Shown here: positions 8,581 to 16,833 of the stretch, piece after piece
Layout of the letters: the number at the start of each line of letters is the position of its first letter
Numbering within the stretch: position 1 is the first letter of the stretch
Source: a virus
DNA: 64,000 bases
Direction: 5' to 3' (one strand)
Virus record (IMG/VR): IMGVR_UViG_3300042691_029205
Coordinates: 1 to 64,000 of that record
Notes under the pieces: generated by a model
Seen by the model: the letters and a program-made list of their open reading frames with translations, nothing else
The model's database searches: none
Told to the model about the DNA's origin: nothing
Position numbers and translations under genes: made by a program

Positions 8581-9330
8581 ATGTCAAACAGAAAATGGAC
8601 AGAAAAACAATTAAGACAGGCAGTTCCAAAATCTACATCGTGGAGAGATTTGTGTCGTAATTTAAATATGACTTTTTCCATATCGTTTAGAAAAATAATT
8701 GAATCGGAATTTCCAGATGTGGACACATCTCATTTTACCAGAGCTTATCCAGGTAGTACGAAGTACACATATTTATTAGACATGAAATTTGATAAATTAA
8801 CAGTTATAGAAATACTTAAACCACAATTAAAGACAAAATGGGATAGAAATTATAAATGTATTTGTAAATGCGAGTGCGGGAATTATAGAACATATAATTG
8901 TTGTTACATCATAAGAGGCTTATCTTTGTCTTGTGGGTGTGATAAGGATTATATTTATAGAAATCATAAGGGGGTTAATAGTAAAAATGGATTAGGGTCT
9001 ATTGGTGATATAGCCCATGTTTATACAAATAAACTATATGCTAGAGCATTGCAACACGATTTAGAATTTAATATTAATACAGAATATTTAAATGAAATAT
9101 ATCAACAACAAAACAAAAAATGTGCATTAACAGGGATAGATATAGAATTTAAAACTAAACACGGAACTGCGTCAGTTGATAGGATAGATAGCAGCAAGGG
9201 ATATATTAAGGGCAATATACAATGGGTACATAAAGACATTAATATTATGAAAATGGACTTTACTGTATTAGAATTTATAAGAATGTGTAAACTAGTAACA
9301 GACTATAATAAGGAAAAATATGAATTATAA
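8581..9330 (+). CDS. HNH homing endonuclease (249 aa)
   Basis: The C-terminal part has CALTGIDIEF, ASVDRIDSSKGYIKGN and QWVHKDINIMK, the His-Asn-His layout of phage free-standing HNH homing endonucleases. The N-terminal part starts with a likely helix-turn-helix (residues about 6-30, WTEKQLRQAVPKSTSWRDLC) and a Cys-rich zinc region (CKCECG, CGC). It has its own ribosome-binding site and motif. The gene splits the macro-domain gene, with an orphan 5' end on one side and a rebuilt 5' end overlapping its stop codon on the other. Confidence 0.88.
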   Translation: MSNRKWTEKQLRQAVPKSTSWRDLCRNLNMTFSISFRKIIESEFPDVDTSHFTRAYPGSTKYTYLLDMKFDKLTVIEILKPQLKTKWDRNYKCICKCECGNYRTYNCCYIIRGLSLSCGCDKDYIYRNHKGVNSKNGLGSIGDIAHVYTNKLYARALQHDLEFNINTEYLNEIYQQQNKKCALTGIDIEFKTKHGTASVDRIDSSKGYIKGNIQWVHKDINIMKMDFTVLEFIRMCKLVTDYNKEKYEL

Positions 9331-9898
9331 AGTAATTATTGGGGATGTTACATGTCCTGTTATACATTCGGATCATTGTTACATTCTACAAATAGTCAAT
9401 GACGAAAACCGACAATCAGCAGGCGTTGCTAAGGCTATTTATAAAAAATGGCCACAGGTAAAGACTGAATATCATGAATGGTTCTATAGATATGGAGAGA
9501 GATTATATAGAAGATCAAAATCTTTTCTTCCGGCAAAGTTAGGTCGTAATCAATATATTGAAGTCGAAGAAAATCTTACAGTGGTCAATATGATAGCTCA
9601 ATCGGATTGCGGCGGCTATCAAGGCTATCCTCCAATTCGTTATCAATCTCTTTGTGAGTGTTTAATTCGATTCGCAGATCATTTAAATCATCAAAGACAA
9701 CGTAGTTTTGAAATAGCGGCTCCCTTGTTTGGAACAGGATTAGCTGGTGGTACGATCAAAAATGTAATCACGGTTGTTAATAAAGCTATATATAATCGAG
9801 ATATTTTTGCTGATGTACTGTGGACTTGGTACGTCCTGACGGACGAGGAAAAGAAAGAAACAGAAGCAGCATTTCATCCAAGATGTGGAATTTCCTAA
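9320..9898 (+). CDS. macro-domain protein, predicted ADP-ribose hydrolase (192 aa)
   Basis: IIGDVT, IVNDENRQSAGVAKAI, VVNMIAQSD and IAAPLFGTGLAGG follow the order of macro-domain (Poa1p-like) ligand loops. Family members bind or cleave ADP-ribose derivatives, including ADP-ribose on proteins or DNA; DarG of DarTG is a macro protein that reverses DNA ADP-ribosylation. The ATG follows AAGGA and overlaps the HNH stop. With the NADAR protein at 34137 it would give the phage two routes to remove ADP-ribose. Confidence 0.8.
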   Translation: MNYKVIIGDVTCPVIHSDHCYILQIVNDENRQSAGVAKAIYKKWPQVKTEYHEWFYRYGERLYRRSKSFLPAKLGRNQYIEVEENLTVVNMIAQSDCGGYQGYPPIRYQSLCECLIRFADHLNHQRQRSFEIAAPLFGTGLAGGTIKNVITVVNKAIYNRDIFADVLWTWYVLTDEEKKETEAAFHPRCGIS

Positions 9899-9910
9899 AA
9901 GGTAAATAAT

Positions 9911-10120
9911 ATGCAATATAGAGTATTAAAAGAAGCAGCATTAGAAAGAACTTATTATTGGCCTCAGTATAAAAAAAACGATTTGGATGGTTGGAATCAT
10001 TTCTATGAAAAAAGTTGGGTTGGACAAGTATATGTATGTAGAACTTCTTATAAAGAAGCAGAAGAATATATAGATTCACAAATTACTAAATATCCAATTG
10101 TTGAAAAGAAGGTAATATGA
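9911..10120 (+). CDS. hypothetical protein (69 aa)
   Basis: A small protein rich in Tyr, Trp and Lys (YYWPQYKKND), not recognised. AAAGG precedes the ATG. It overlaps the next start as ATGA. Confidence 0.6.
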   Translation: MQYRVLKEAALERTYYWPQYKKNDLDGWNHFYEKSWVGQVYVCRTSYKEAEEYIDSQITKYPIVEKKVI

Positions 10121-10419
10121 AAATCACAATTAACAAACGAACATATATAAAAGAAACTGTGGATATTGATCTTCCTTATTATTATAAACAAAATATCTTT
10201 TTAGATTATTCGGACACCGAGGTTTATGGTCGAATAGATGAGAAAGAGCATATTTCTATCTCTATAACTACAGATAATACAGGTGAATACACTAGAATCC
10301 AATGGGAAAAAAAAGACACAGACTGGAATAGTTTGGGTTGTTATTTAGAACAAAAATATAAAAGCAATAAAGAAACATTTATAAAAATTAAATACTTAGC
10401 TGTAAATATTATCGTCTGA
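10117..10419 (+). CDS. hypothetical protein (100 aa)
   Basis: Probably beta-rich; no known motif. It is the last gene of its operon: its stop codon is followed directly by hairpin copy A, box copy 6 and a new promoter. Confidence 0.6.
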   Translation: MKITINKRTYIKETVDIDLPYYYKQNIFLDYSDTEVYGRIDEKEHISISITTDNTGEYTRIQWEKKDTDWNSLGCYLEQKYKSNKETFIKIKYLAVNIIV

Positions 10420-10441
10420 GTAGGGTTTCACTAGACAACCC
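10420..10441 (+). other. post-stop hairpin element, copy A (degenerate)
   Basis: GTAGGGTTTCACTAGACAACCC begins at the base after the stop codon. The GGGTT arm can pair with the distal AACCC; the first partner arm has decayed compared with copy B. No T-run follows, so it is not a standard terminator. Confidence 0.5.
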
Positions 10442-10451
10442 AGGAAAACTA

Positions 10452-10470
10452 AGCCCAGCGGCGTTTGAGC
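10452..10470 (+). repeat. 19-bp GC-rich box, copy 6
   Basis: AGCCCAGCGGCGTTTGAGC, seven bases upstream of a TTGACA -35 hexamer. Confidence 0.8.
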
Positions 10471-10477
10471 TTGAGCC

Positions 10478-10505
10478 TTGACAAATGAAAACCGCAGGCT
10501 ATAAT
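10478..10505 (+). promoter_or_regulatory. sigma-70-type promoter
   Basis: TTGACA, 16-base spacer, TATAAT. Nearly the same spacer sequence occurs in the promoter at 13177 (AATGAAAAyykCArGC), showing that the hairpin-box-promoter unit was duplicated. Confidence 0.85.
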
Positions 10506-10547
10506 GAACCTATCACCACAACTTCCGCCTGATTCAGAAAGGTTTTT

Positions 10548-11051
10548 ATGATTTACCGCGATTTTTACATTGAACATTCTGTTAATTTTAACGCTTATTA
10601 TATCTACAAAGAAAACGAAAGCGTTAACTATTTGTGTCGCGATTTAGAATTACGTTTACATGCATGTAATGGTCATAAAGATATGTTTAAAGAAGATACT
10701 GCTTGGTATAAAACCCAAGAAGAAGCTAAACAAACAGTCGATAATTACTACGTGTCTATCACTCCAAAGACTAAAAAACCACGCAAACAACGTAAGCCAC
10801 GCAAACAACAAACCGTTGATAGCTTTGTAGTGTCTACTGGTAAAAAGGTACGTATTGACGGTAGCGATATTTGTGTTATGTTTTCAATTAGATCAGATAA
10901 ACTTATGTTGTTTCATTTGAAAGATTGCAATAGATGGAATGAAAAAACATATGATAGAGGTCAAGTTGTAACTGCCAAAGACATAACTACGTTGTATCGT
11001 TGTGAATTTTATGACGAGAAGAAGAAGAAATACTTACTACTGAAGCAGTAA
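10548..11051 (+). CDS. hypothetical protein with basic linker (167 aa)
   Basis: An N-terminal globular part (1-80) is joined by a Lys/Arg/Pro-rich linker (TKKPRKQRKPRKQ) to a C-terminal domain starting GKKVRIDGSDI. The latter resembles weakly the C-terminus of the protein at 13245 (NDRVRFDGVE...), and both genes stand behind the same hairpin-box-promoter unit, so they may be distant paralogues. Function unknown. Confidence 0.7.
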   Translation: MIYRDFYIEHSVNFNAYYIYKENESVNYLCRDLELRLHACNGHKDMFKEDTAWYKTQEEAKQTVDNYYVSITPKTKKPRKQRKPRKQQTVDSFVVSTGKKVRIDGSDICVMFSIRSDKLMLFHLKDCNRWNEKTYDRGQVVTAKDITTLYRCEFYDEKKKKYLLLKQ

Positions 11052-11086
11052 GGTTAGTGGAATTTATTAATAAGTAGGAATATACA

Positions 11087-12004
11087 ATGTTACTCCAAGA
11101 TTTAGAAAAGAAATCTTTAATTCAGCCGCCAGCTTGGTTGTCTCATAATACCCAATTATTAACTGTTATGGGTAGTCTTGCTTATGGTGTGAGTTCTGAT
11201 TCTTCTGATTATGATGTATATGGATGGTGTATTCCTCCACAAGGAATAGTATTTCCTCATCTAAATGGATTAATACCTGGGTTTTCTAAAAACATTCCAA
11301 AGTTTGACCAATGGCAACAACATCATATCTTAGATCAATCGGCCTTAGCTGGTAAAGGTAGAGAATATGACTTTCAAGTTTTTAATGTCGTTAAATATTT
11401 TGCGTTGTGTATGGAAAACAACCCAAATATGATTGATAGTTTGTTTGTACCGCAAAACTGTATTTTACATATCACTCAAGTTGGAAATATTGTTAGAGAA
11501 AATCGTAAGTTGTTTCTACATAAAGGATTATGGCCGAAGTATAAGGGTTACAGTTTTTCGCAGTTACACAAGAGTTTAGGTAAGAATCCAGAAGAAGGTA
11601 GTAAACGTAAAGAGTTACGAGATACTTATGGTATGGATACTAAATTCCTCTACCACGTTGTACGTTTATTGAGTGAAGCCGAACAAATGTTAGCTACTGG
11701 CGACCTAGATTTACAAGAGACTGGTCGTAGAGAACATATGAAGGCTATTCGTCGTGGAGAAGTACCAGAAGAAGAAATTCGTAAGTGGGCAGCAGACAAA
11801 GAGAAACAGCTAGAAGATTTATATCATAAGAGCCATCTTCCTTGGGGGCCGGATGAAAACAAGATCAAACAGTTACTTTTAAATGTATTAGAACACCATT
11901 ATGGTTCATTGGAAAAGTGTGTAACTCAACCTGAAAAGGCGGTAGAAGCACTTAAACAAATAGCTGAAATTATTAATACTAATCATAGGTTATTATATGG
12001 TTAA
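11087..12004 (+). CDS. RlaP/YcgL-type nucleotidyltransferase (305 aa)
   Basis: GSLAYGVSSDSSDYDVYG at residues 29-46 is the Pol-beta-fold signature GS...DxD; D41 and D43 would bind the metals. The length and the downstream HKSLGKN and KFLYHVVRLL segments match the predicted nucleotidyltransferases of COG3541 (YcgL/RlaP), which are associated with RNA repair. The neighbouring Thg1-like gene supports work on tRNA or other RNA ends. The substrate cannot be told from sequence. Confidence 0.75.
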   Translation: MLLQDLEKKSLIQPPAWLSHNTQLLTVMGSLAYGVSSDSSDYDVYGWCIPPQGIVFPHLNGLIPGFSKNIPKFDQWQQHHILDQSALAGKGREYDFQVFNVVKYFALCMENNPNMIDSLFVPQNCILHITQVGNIVRENRKLFLHKGLWPKYKGYSFSQLHKSLGKNPEEGSKRKELRDTYGMDTKFLYHVVRLLSEAEQMLATGDLDLQETGRREHMKAIRRGEVPEEEIRKWAADKEKQLEDLYHKSHLPWGPDENKIKQLLLNVLEHHYGSLEKCVTQPEKAVEALKQIAEIINTNHRLLYG

Positions 12005-12071
12005 TACAGAAATCTCCCAACAAATAGAAGAATTCTATCAATCAAAAATAAAACCACTAATCGGATATTGA
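11997..12071 (+). CDS. possible small peptide (24 aa)
   Basis: ATG overlaps the upstream stop (ATGGTTAA) and the frame runs for 24 codons to one base before the next ATG. The tight fit between neighbours is the only support. Confidence 0.3.
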   Translation: MVNTEISQQIEEFYQSKIKPLIGY

Positions 12072-12072
12072 T

Positions 12073-12261
12073 ATGATTACCCGCAAAGTAAAAATAGGTA
12101 AAATAGGTGTATCTAAAGCCATTTTAGGAAGAATGGAACCGGATTATATTATACAAATAGATCGAGAAGACAATCAAATTAGATGTGTCTTAACAAAAGA
12201 ACAACTACTACGACACATAAAAAGATGCTTTGCTTTATTAACAGAGGATATAGATGTATGA
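12073..12261 (+). CDS. hypothetical protein (62 aa)
   Basis: A small charged protein without recognised motif. It sits between the nucleotidyltransferase and the Thg1-like gene and overlaps the latter as ATGA, so it is co-translated with the RNA-repair genes. Confidence 0.55.
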   Translation: MITRKVKIGKIGVSKAILGRMEPDYIIQIDREDNQIRCVLTKEQLLRHIKRCFALLTEDIDV

Positions 12262-13031
12262 AAAACGATGCTCTCGGCAACCGTATGAAACTCTACGAAC
12301 AGGAAGAAGCAGGAAGAAAACTTAATCATCTTCTGCCAATAATAGCCCGTATAGATGGCCGCTGTTTTTCTAATTTTACAGCCGGTTTAGAGCGGCCTTT
12401 TGATACTGGTATGTCAGCCTTAATGGTTGAGGTAACTAAAGAACTAGTTCGCGAATTCAATTGTAATATTGGATATACTCAATCAGATGAAATTACATTA
12501 GTTTGGATTCCAAATTTAGATCATATAGAACGACAGATGATTTTTGGGGCTAAGGTAGCTAAGTTAAATTCAATTTTAGCTTCGTCGGCTACAATGTGGT
12601 TTCATACTATGAAGTCTAGATATTTACCAGACTCTCATTTAAATAAGAAAGCTACGTTTGATTGTCGAGTATGGAACGTACCATCTAAAATAGAGGCGGC
12701 TAACTGCTTAGTATGGCGTGAAATCGACTGTATGAAGAATTCTGTTTCTATGGCAGCTATGAATTATTTCAGCCACAAGACTTTAATAGGTAAAACCGGC
12801 AAAGAAAAGAAACAAATGCTGCTAGATATAGGTGTAGATTGGGATAATTATCCTAATTTTTTTAGGAGAGGTAGTTATATACAAAAAGTGCCAACCAGTT
12901 ATATCTTGAACGATGTTGGATATATTAGACATGAATTACATTACATGGAAATACCTTTACTTAAAGACATTAAAAATAAGTCTGAGGTATTATTCGATCA
13001 CAGTGAACCAATCTTAAAGGAGCCTGTTTAA
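12258..13031 (+). CDS. Thg1-like 3'-5' RNA polymerase (257 aa)
   Basis: IIARIDGRCFSNFTAGLERPFD (split here as IARIDGRCFSNF at 29-40 and GLERPFD) and IGYTQSDEITLVW at 71-83 are the two metal-binding motifs of tRNA-His guanylyltransferase and Thg1-like proteins: D33 on the first, D77/E78 on the second. Bacterial and archaeal Thg1-like proteins add nucleotides to the 5' end of damaged or mispaired tRNAs in the 3'-5' direction. The start at 12258 overlaps the upstream stop; longer forms in the same frame have no ribosome-binding site. The phage also carries tRNA-like genes with poor acceptor stems. Confidence 0.88.
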   Translation: MKNDALGNRMKLYEQEEAGRKLNHLLPIIARIDGRCFSNFTAGLERPFDTGMSALMVEVTKELVREFNCNIGYTQSDEITLVWIPNLDHIERQMIFGAKVAKLNSILASSATMWFHTMKSRYLPDSHLNKKATFDCRVWNVPSKIEAANCLVWREIDCMKNSVSMAAMNYFSHKTLIGKTGKEKKQMLLDIGVDWDNYPNFFRRGSYIQKVPTSYILNDVGYIRHELHYMEIPLLKDIKNKSEVLFDHSEPILKEPV

Positions 13032-13123
13032 TGTTATTCGCCACAACTTATTCGCCCGAATTTACATTTATGTTACTTATTTTCTGCTTAATTGGTTTGG
13101 TTTCCTTAACTAAAAAAGTTTGA
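13031..13123 (+). CDS. small membrane protein (30 aa)
   Basis: The ATG overlaps the stop of the Thg1-like gene (TAATG). The 30-residue product is one hydrophobic helix (FMLLIFCLIGLVSL) with a KK end. The stop is directly followed by hairpin copy B. Confidence 0.5.
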   Translation: MLFATTYSPEFTFMLLIFCLIGLVSLTKKV

Positions 13124-13145
13124 GTAGGGTTTCACCCTACAACCC
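13124..13145 (+). other. post-stop hairpin element, copy B
   Basis: GTAGGG-TTTCA-CCCTAC forms a 6-bp hairpin starting at the base after a stop codon; a further AACCC at 13141-13145 could pair with GGGTT instead, giving two competing folds. Confidence 0.65.
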
Positions 13146-13157
13146 AGGAAAAAACTA

Positions 13158-13176
13158 AGCCCAGCGGCGACTGAGC
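13158..13176 (+). repeat. 19-bp GC-rich box, copy 7
   Basis: AGCCCAGCGGCGACTGAGC immediately followed by the TTGACA of the next promoter. Confidence 0.8.
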
Positions 13177-13204
13177 TTGACAAATGAAAATTACAAGCTA
13201 TAAT
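13177..13204 (+). promoter_or_regulatory. sigma-70-type promoter
   Basis: TTGACA, 16-base spacer, TATAAT; full consensus, part of a duplicated hairpin-box-promoter unit (compare 10420-10505). Confidence 0.85.
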
Positions 13205-13244
13205 AACTTCATAACCCATTTCACTTCTTCAAAGGATTTTACAA

Positions 13245-14021
13245 ATGTCTCAAGTTAAAACAGTTAAAGTTTGCGGTCACACTCTGGATTTTTACAAAGA
13301 TAACCGAACCAAACACCCCGAATACAAGTCTAATCACCAAACCGAAGGTATGAGGTATCGTGAAAAGGGAGAAAGATTACAAAAAGGAGATATTATTTAC
13401 TATTATACTGGTGGCTCAGAACCAGTTTATGGTATAGCTGGTGATTTACGCGATAATCATTCATGTATTAGTGTACTATGCCCAAAAGACGCTCCATATA
13501 CCTTTGATTCAAATATCGAAGTAGTGCGATTTCAACGTGGGGATCGCGTAAAGGTATTGAGGGCTTCTACTAAAGAGGAAGATAGAGGCGGCAAGTGGAA
13601 TAATTCTTGGGTCGATGATATGAACAAAAATATTGATAAAGTTTTTACTGTTAGATCGGCATCCAACACAGGAATTCGTTTTCACGAAGTTGGTTTTGGC
13701 TATCCTTGGTTCTGTTTAGAAAAAGTCGAAGTAGAAACTACACCTAATAAGGTTGAAACAAAACCAAAAGTTGTTAATCGGCCACAAAAAACAATCATTA
13801 ACGTTGTCTTACAGCCTAATGATCGTGTTCGTTTTGATGGAGTAGAATGCCGAACAGCTATTGATAATTATGGAACGGCTTATTTTATTCAGAAAGACTG
13901 GCGTTTTCACAAAGTATTTGTATCTAAAGCTGTTTTAGATTCAAGCCTTAGTGGATTATTCAAAGCTAAAGTAGAATACTACAACAAAAAGTCTAAACGC
14001 TGGTTTAGGGTTGCACCATAA
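13245..14021 (+). CDS. hypothetical protein, two putative barrel domains (258 aa)
   Basis: Soluble. The central part has FQRGDRVKVLRAST and a C-terminal part has NDRVRFDGVECRT, both typical of small beta-barrels. The C-terminus is weakly similar to that of the protein at 10548. AAAGGA precedes the ATG and the promoter at 13177 drives it. Confidence 0.7.
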   Translation: MSQVKTVKVCGHTLDFYKDNRTKHPEYKSNHQTEGMRYREKGERLQKGDIIYYYTGGSEPVYGIAGDLRDNHSCISVLCPKDAPYTFDSNIEVVRFQRGDRVKVLRASTKEEDRGGKWNNSWVDDMNKNIDKVFTVRSASNTGIRFHEVGFGYPWFCLEKVEVETTPNKVETKPKVVNRPQKTIINVVLQPNDRVRFDGVECRTAIDNYGTAYFIQKDWRFHKVFVSKAVLDSSLSGLFKAKVEYYNKKSKRWFRVAP

Positions 14022-14047
14022 AAACCCGCAGTAGAGAACCAGTATAA

Positions 14048-14197
14048 ATGAACTATACTATTTGGGAAGTAAGATTTCGCTGGTCAACTGAATACTTTGC
14101 GGTTGACCCACTTTTATTTTTAATTTGGTCTATATTATTCATAATGGTTGTGCATAAAGGGTTTTTCGATGGATACGACTACTTTACCGATGGTTGA
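14048..14197 (+). CDS. small single-pass membrane protein (49 aa)
   Basis: The frame gives one hydrophobic segment (PLLFLIWSILFIMVV) with charged ends. It overlaps the next gene by 29 bases in another frame. No clear ribosome-binding site. Confidence 0.45.
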   Translation: MNYTIWEVRFRWSTEYFAVDPLLFLIWSILFIMVVHKGFFDGYDYFTDG

Positions 14198-14477
14198 TAT
14201 TGCAGATTGGTGTGTAGTTCAAGAGGATATTGATCCATATTGTCCACCTGAAAGTCGCTATACAATGCTTCGTGGGGTAGTATATGGCCATCCACGCAAA
14301 CCAGATGGAATGGTAGTTGTAACTAGTCCAATTATAAACGTAGCTGGACGAATTGTAACTACTAAACATACTTGTTATCGTTTGTTGAAACCATCAGAAG
14401 AATATATTAGCTGGTGCTTGAAGAATGGGTATCCAGACCCCACAGATTCAGATCAACCAATTCGGGTTGTACACTAA
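14169..14477 (+). CDS. hypothetical protein (102 aa)
   Basis: Not recognised; contains ADWCVVQEDIDPYC and a conserved-looking Val-rich beta core. I prefer the ATG at 14169 (AAAGGG upstream); a longer form from 14148 has no ribosome-binding site. Confidence 0.6.
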   Translation: MDTTTLPMVDIADWCVVQEDIDPYCPPESRYTMLRGVVYGHPRKPDGMVVVTSPIINVAGRIVTTKHTCYRLLKPSEEYISWCLKNGYPDPTDSDQPIRVVH

Positions 14478-14500
14478 AAATCCACAAGCAAGGAAAAACA

Positions 14501-14692
14501 ATGTATAAACAATATGAAGATAATGAAGATGGTCAAGCTAGACAACGACTCGAACATCCTCATGGAGAAGAATATCCTGGTCAATACGATGCAGAGCGAA
14601 GATGTCTAATGGAACATTCAGATAATCCGTCTGAAATTGAAAAGAAATACGGAAAACTACAAGGATACAGAGAGATCAAAAATAATGAATAA
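14501..14692 (+). CDS. hypothetical protein (63 aa)
   Basis: Highly charged and His/Glu-rich, without hydrophobic core; probably partly disordered. AAGGA precedes the ATG at 14501. Confidence 0.55.
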   Translation: MYKQYEDNEDGQARQRLEHPHGEEYPGQYDAERRCLMEHSDNPSEIEKKYGKLQGYREIKNNE

Positions 14693-15125
14693 TATCACTT
14701 TAGAATTCGCTATCTATTTTTATGCTTGGGCTGGGCTAACCAGCGTTATTTTTTTATCCAGTTTATTAATTTATATAATTGGACAATCTATTTTAGAGTG
14801 GACACTAGACAAACTAGCACATCATCATTATGTACGATATAGCGTTGGACTTTTAATTGGAATGGCCACTTCTAAGATTCCATACATAAGAGGTGATAAG
14901 TATTTTGTACTAACTCAATTAGAACATAGATTTTGGTTAATGGCTACTGAAAATCCTGATTTAGCCCGCGATTTTATTCGCATAGTTCATAAACCTAAAA
15001 CCAAAGAACATAGAGAACTTTTTAGCTATATGTTTGGAATTAAATTACTTGAGACAATGGATGAACTTAGAATATCTCTTATAGAAGATAACAAGGAGTT
15101 ATCAAATGACTCGGAAGAAGACTAA
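14685..15125 (+). CDS. membrane protein (146 aa)
   Basis: An N-terminal hydrophobic pair of segments (residues 7-35) anchors a cytoplasmic helical domain with DLARDFIRIVHKPKTKEH. Not recognised. The start overlaps the previous gene; its end overlaps a short frame starting at 15106. Confidence 0.65.
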   Translation: MNNITLEFAIYFYAWAGLTSVIFLSSLLIYIIGQSILEWTLDKLAHHHYVRYSVGLLIGMATSKIPYIRGDKYFVLTQLEHRFWLMATENPDLARDFIRIVHKPKTKEHRELFSYMFGIKLLETMDELRISLIEDNKELSNDSEED

Positions 15126-15174
15126 AACAAAACAGATTCAATGTGGTAAAAAAAATACCATGCTTAACTATTGA
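15106..15174 (+). CDS. possible 5' part of the gene at 15143 (22 codons)
   Basis: ATG with a strong AAGGAG opens a lysine-rich 22-codon frame that ends soon after a run of eight A (15149-15156). One base fewer in that run would fuse it to the frame that ends at 15400. This suggests that the true start of that gene is 15106 and that either a +1 slip or an indel is involved. Confidence 0.45.
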   Translation: MTRKKTKTKQIQCGKKNTMLNY

Positions 15175-15400
15175 AGCTGAAAAAGTAATAGATAGCGGCC
15201 TGGATAAGATATTTACTAAGTTGGCATCTATGAAGTCTGTGGAATATATACAAGTATATCCAGACGACGATATCTATGAACCAGAAGGATACCAAATTGT
15301 TCCTCTTAATACAGATACCTCGTTTAGAGAACAATTTTTAGAACAAATGGAAAATTTACTTATTGAAAAGTTATATAGATATACGAAAGATAATAAATAA
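15143..15400 (+). CDS. hypothetical protein (85 aa or more)
   Basis: The open frame from GTG at 15143 has no ribosome-binding site and begins inside the short frame at 15106, just upstream of an A8 run. The product is acidic with a helical C-terminus (FLEQMENLLIEKLYRY). Probably expressed from 15106 with a frame change at the A run. Confidence 0.55.
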   Translation: MVKKIPCLTIEAEKVIDSGLDKIFTKLASMKSVEYIQVYPDDDIYEPEGYQIVPLNTDTSFREQFLEQMENLLIEKLYRYTKDNK

Positions 15401-15412
15401 GGAAAATACTAT

Positions 15413-15613
15413 ATGTTAAAATCAGAAAAAATAGCGGTTACAACTACTCTTGTATTAATAGTATTAATTACTCTGTTAAATTTTGGCTGGATGTGGATTT
15501 GTGCCAGCCAGGAAGCCGCAACGTATAATAAAATAACAGGGACTAGCGTAACCACCTGGGATGCCCTGTGGGTAGAACTAAGAGTAGATTCACAACCAAA
15601 AAAGAGAGATTAA
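15413..15613 (+). CDS. small single-pass membrane protein (66 aa)
   Basis: One transmembrane helix at about 10-30 followed by ASQEAATYNKITG and TTWDALWVELRV. This layout (membrane helix, then EA.TYN..TG...) recurs in small proteins of many tailed phages; their function is unknown. Confidence 0.65.
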   Translation: MLKSEKIAVTTTLVLIVLITLLNFGWMWICASQEAATYNKITGTSVTTWDALWVELRVDSQPKKRD

Positions 15614-15615
15614 TA

Positions 15616-15801
15616 ATGTTCGCCAACTGTCAAAGCGAGTATGCTTATTTTTGTAACCTATCTGATGAAGAAAAGTTTCTTCTAATGAAGGAAATGGCCG
15701 ACCATCTTATAGATTTAGAGTCTATTCACTGGTCAAACAAAGAACCTGGATATTACTGGAGTTGTTCGGGAGCTAAGTTGGGAGTAGAAGATGAAAGTTA
15801 A
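15616..15801 (+). CDS. hypothetical protein (61 aa)
   Basis: Small, acidic, with EYAYFCNLSDEEKFLLMKEM forming a probable helical pair. The ATG at 15616 lies three bases after the upstream stop. Not recognised. Confidence 0.55.
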   Translation: MFANCQSEYAYFCNLSDEEKFLLMKEMADHLIDLESIHWSNKEPGYYWSCSGAKLGVEDES

Positions 15802-15997
15802 GAAACTCATTAATATATTAAATATCTACTCCAAAAATCTAAAAGTTTATAAGGCCGCTGATGACGAAGGAAACTCCTTCCAAGAACTATACGAAGGTTC
15901 TATTGGTATCTTGTATAAGAATCTGGATACCGGAGATATAGTTGGTGAATGTGACATTGAAGATGACGGAAATTACGAAGAGATTCTTGTACTCTAA
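15791..15997 (+). CDS. hypothetical protein (68 aa)
   Basis: Begins MKVKKLINILNIYSKNLKVY, the pattern of small phage proteins that start with a helix of the form LI..L......V. Overlaps the previous gene by 11 bases. Function unknown. Confidence 0.55.
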   Translation: MKVKKLINILNIYSKNLKVYKAADDEGNSFQELYEGSIGILYKNLDTGDIVGECDIEDDGNYEEILVL

Positions 15998-16014
15998 AAA
16001 TAAGCAGCGTAGCT

Positions 16015-16830
16015 ATGGCATTTTGTTTTATTGGTAGTTATCCGTTGTATTGTCTTACTGGTGGTAAAATTCCATATAAAGACATTGATGTATTGACAGA
16101 TAATATTGAACATGCTAAACATTACATTCTTACTGAATATAAACTAGGCGAAGCTAAAATTGAGTATCACCTAGCCACAGGCGAAATGTTGGAGTTTTTA
16201 TACGATAACCCTACATATCCACCATTAAATGAACTTTTAACTCTTAAACTAAGCCACATGCAATGGGATATTAACTGGAAAAAACACGCAGAACAAGCAG
16301 TTTTACTAATGAGTTCTTACGGATGTACTCCTGATATATCTTTGTTTTACTCTTTCTCACGATACTGGAAAAAACACCACGGAGATAATAAAAAACACAT
16401 TACACTAAACAAGGAAAACTACGAGTTTTTTGACAATGGTGTAACCTATAAATTTGTCCACGATGATCTGCACGAAGCGGTCAAACATAAAAAACACCCG
16501 ATGTATTGGTATATCAAGGAAGATAAAAACTCCGCAAAAACTAGCGACTCACTACTTAACAAATTGAGTCCGCAGGATAAAATATTGTTATGCAGAGAAG
16601 AAATGTATGTCGTTGCCCTGGAACGCTTTATAATTCCCAGCAATTTTACATGTGATCCAGTGGTAGCTTGTCGGAGAGCCTTATATAAATTGTGTACCTC
16701 GATGACTAAGGGTTTATTTTGTCAGACGATTTTGTTTAATTTACACCATCTTTGGAATCCAGATTTAGACTTTATTTATAAGTTTAATCGGGCTTATTTT
16801 AATAATCAATTAACACTAGCACAAGGATAA
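16015..16830 (+). CDS. putative nucleotidyltransferase-fold phage protein, DUF7275-like (271 aa)
   Basis: IGSYPLYCLTGGKIPYKDIDV near residues 6-26 resembles the GS...DxD element of nucleotidyltransferases, and the later segments FVHDDLHEAV, PMYWYIKEDK, LSPQDKILLCREEMYVVALERF match the recurrent pattern of DUF7275-type phage proteins. The assignment is from memory of the pattern. A divergent GC-rich box (GCAGCGTAGCT) precedes the ATG in place of a Shine-Dalgarno sequence. Confidence 0.55.
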   Translation: MAFCFIGSYPLYCLTGGKIPYKDIDVLTDNIEHAKHYILTEYKLGEAKIEYHLATGEMLEFLYDNPTYPPLNELLTLKLSHMQWDINWKKHAEQAVLLMSSYGCTPDISLFYSFSRYWKKHHGDNKKHITLNKENYEFFDNGVTYKFVHDDLHEAVKHKKHPMYWYIKEDKNSAKTSDSLLNKLSPQDKILLCREEMYVVALERFIIPSNFTCDPVVACRRALYKLCTSMTKGLFCQTILFNLHHLWNPDLDFIYKFNRAYFNNQLTLAQG

Positions 16831-16833
16831 CGT

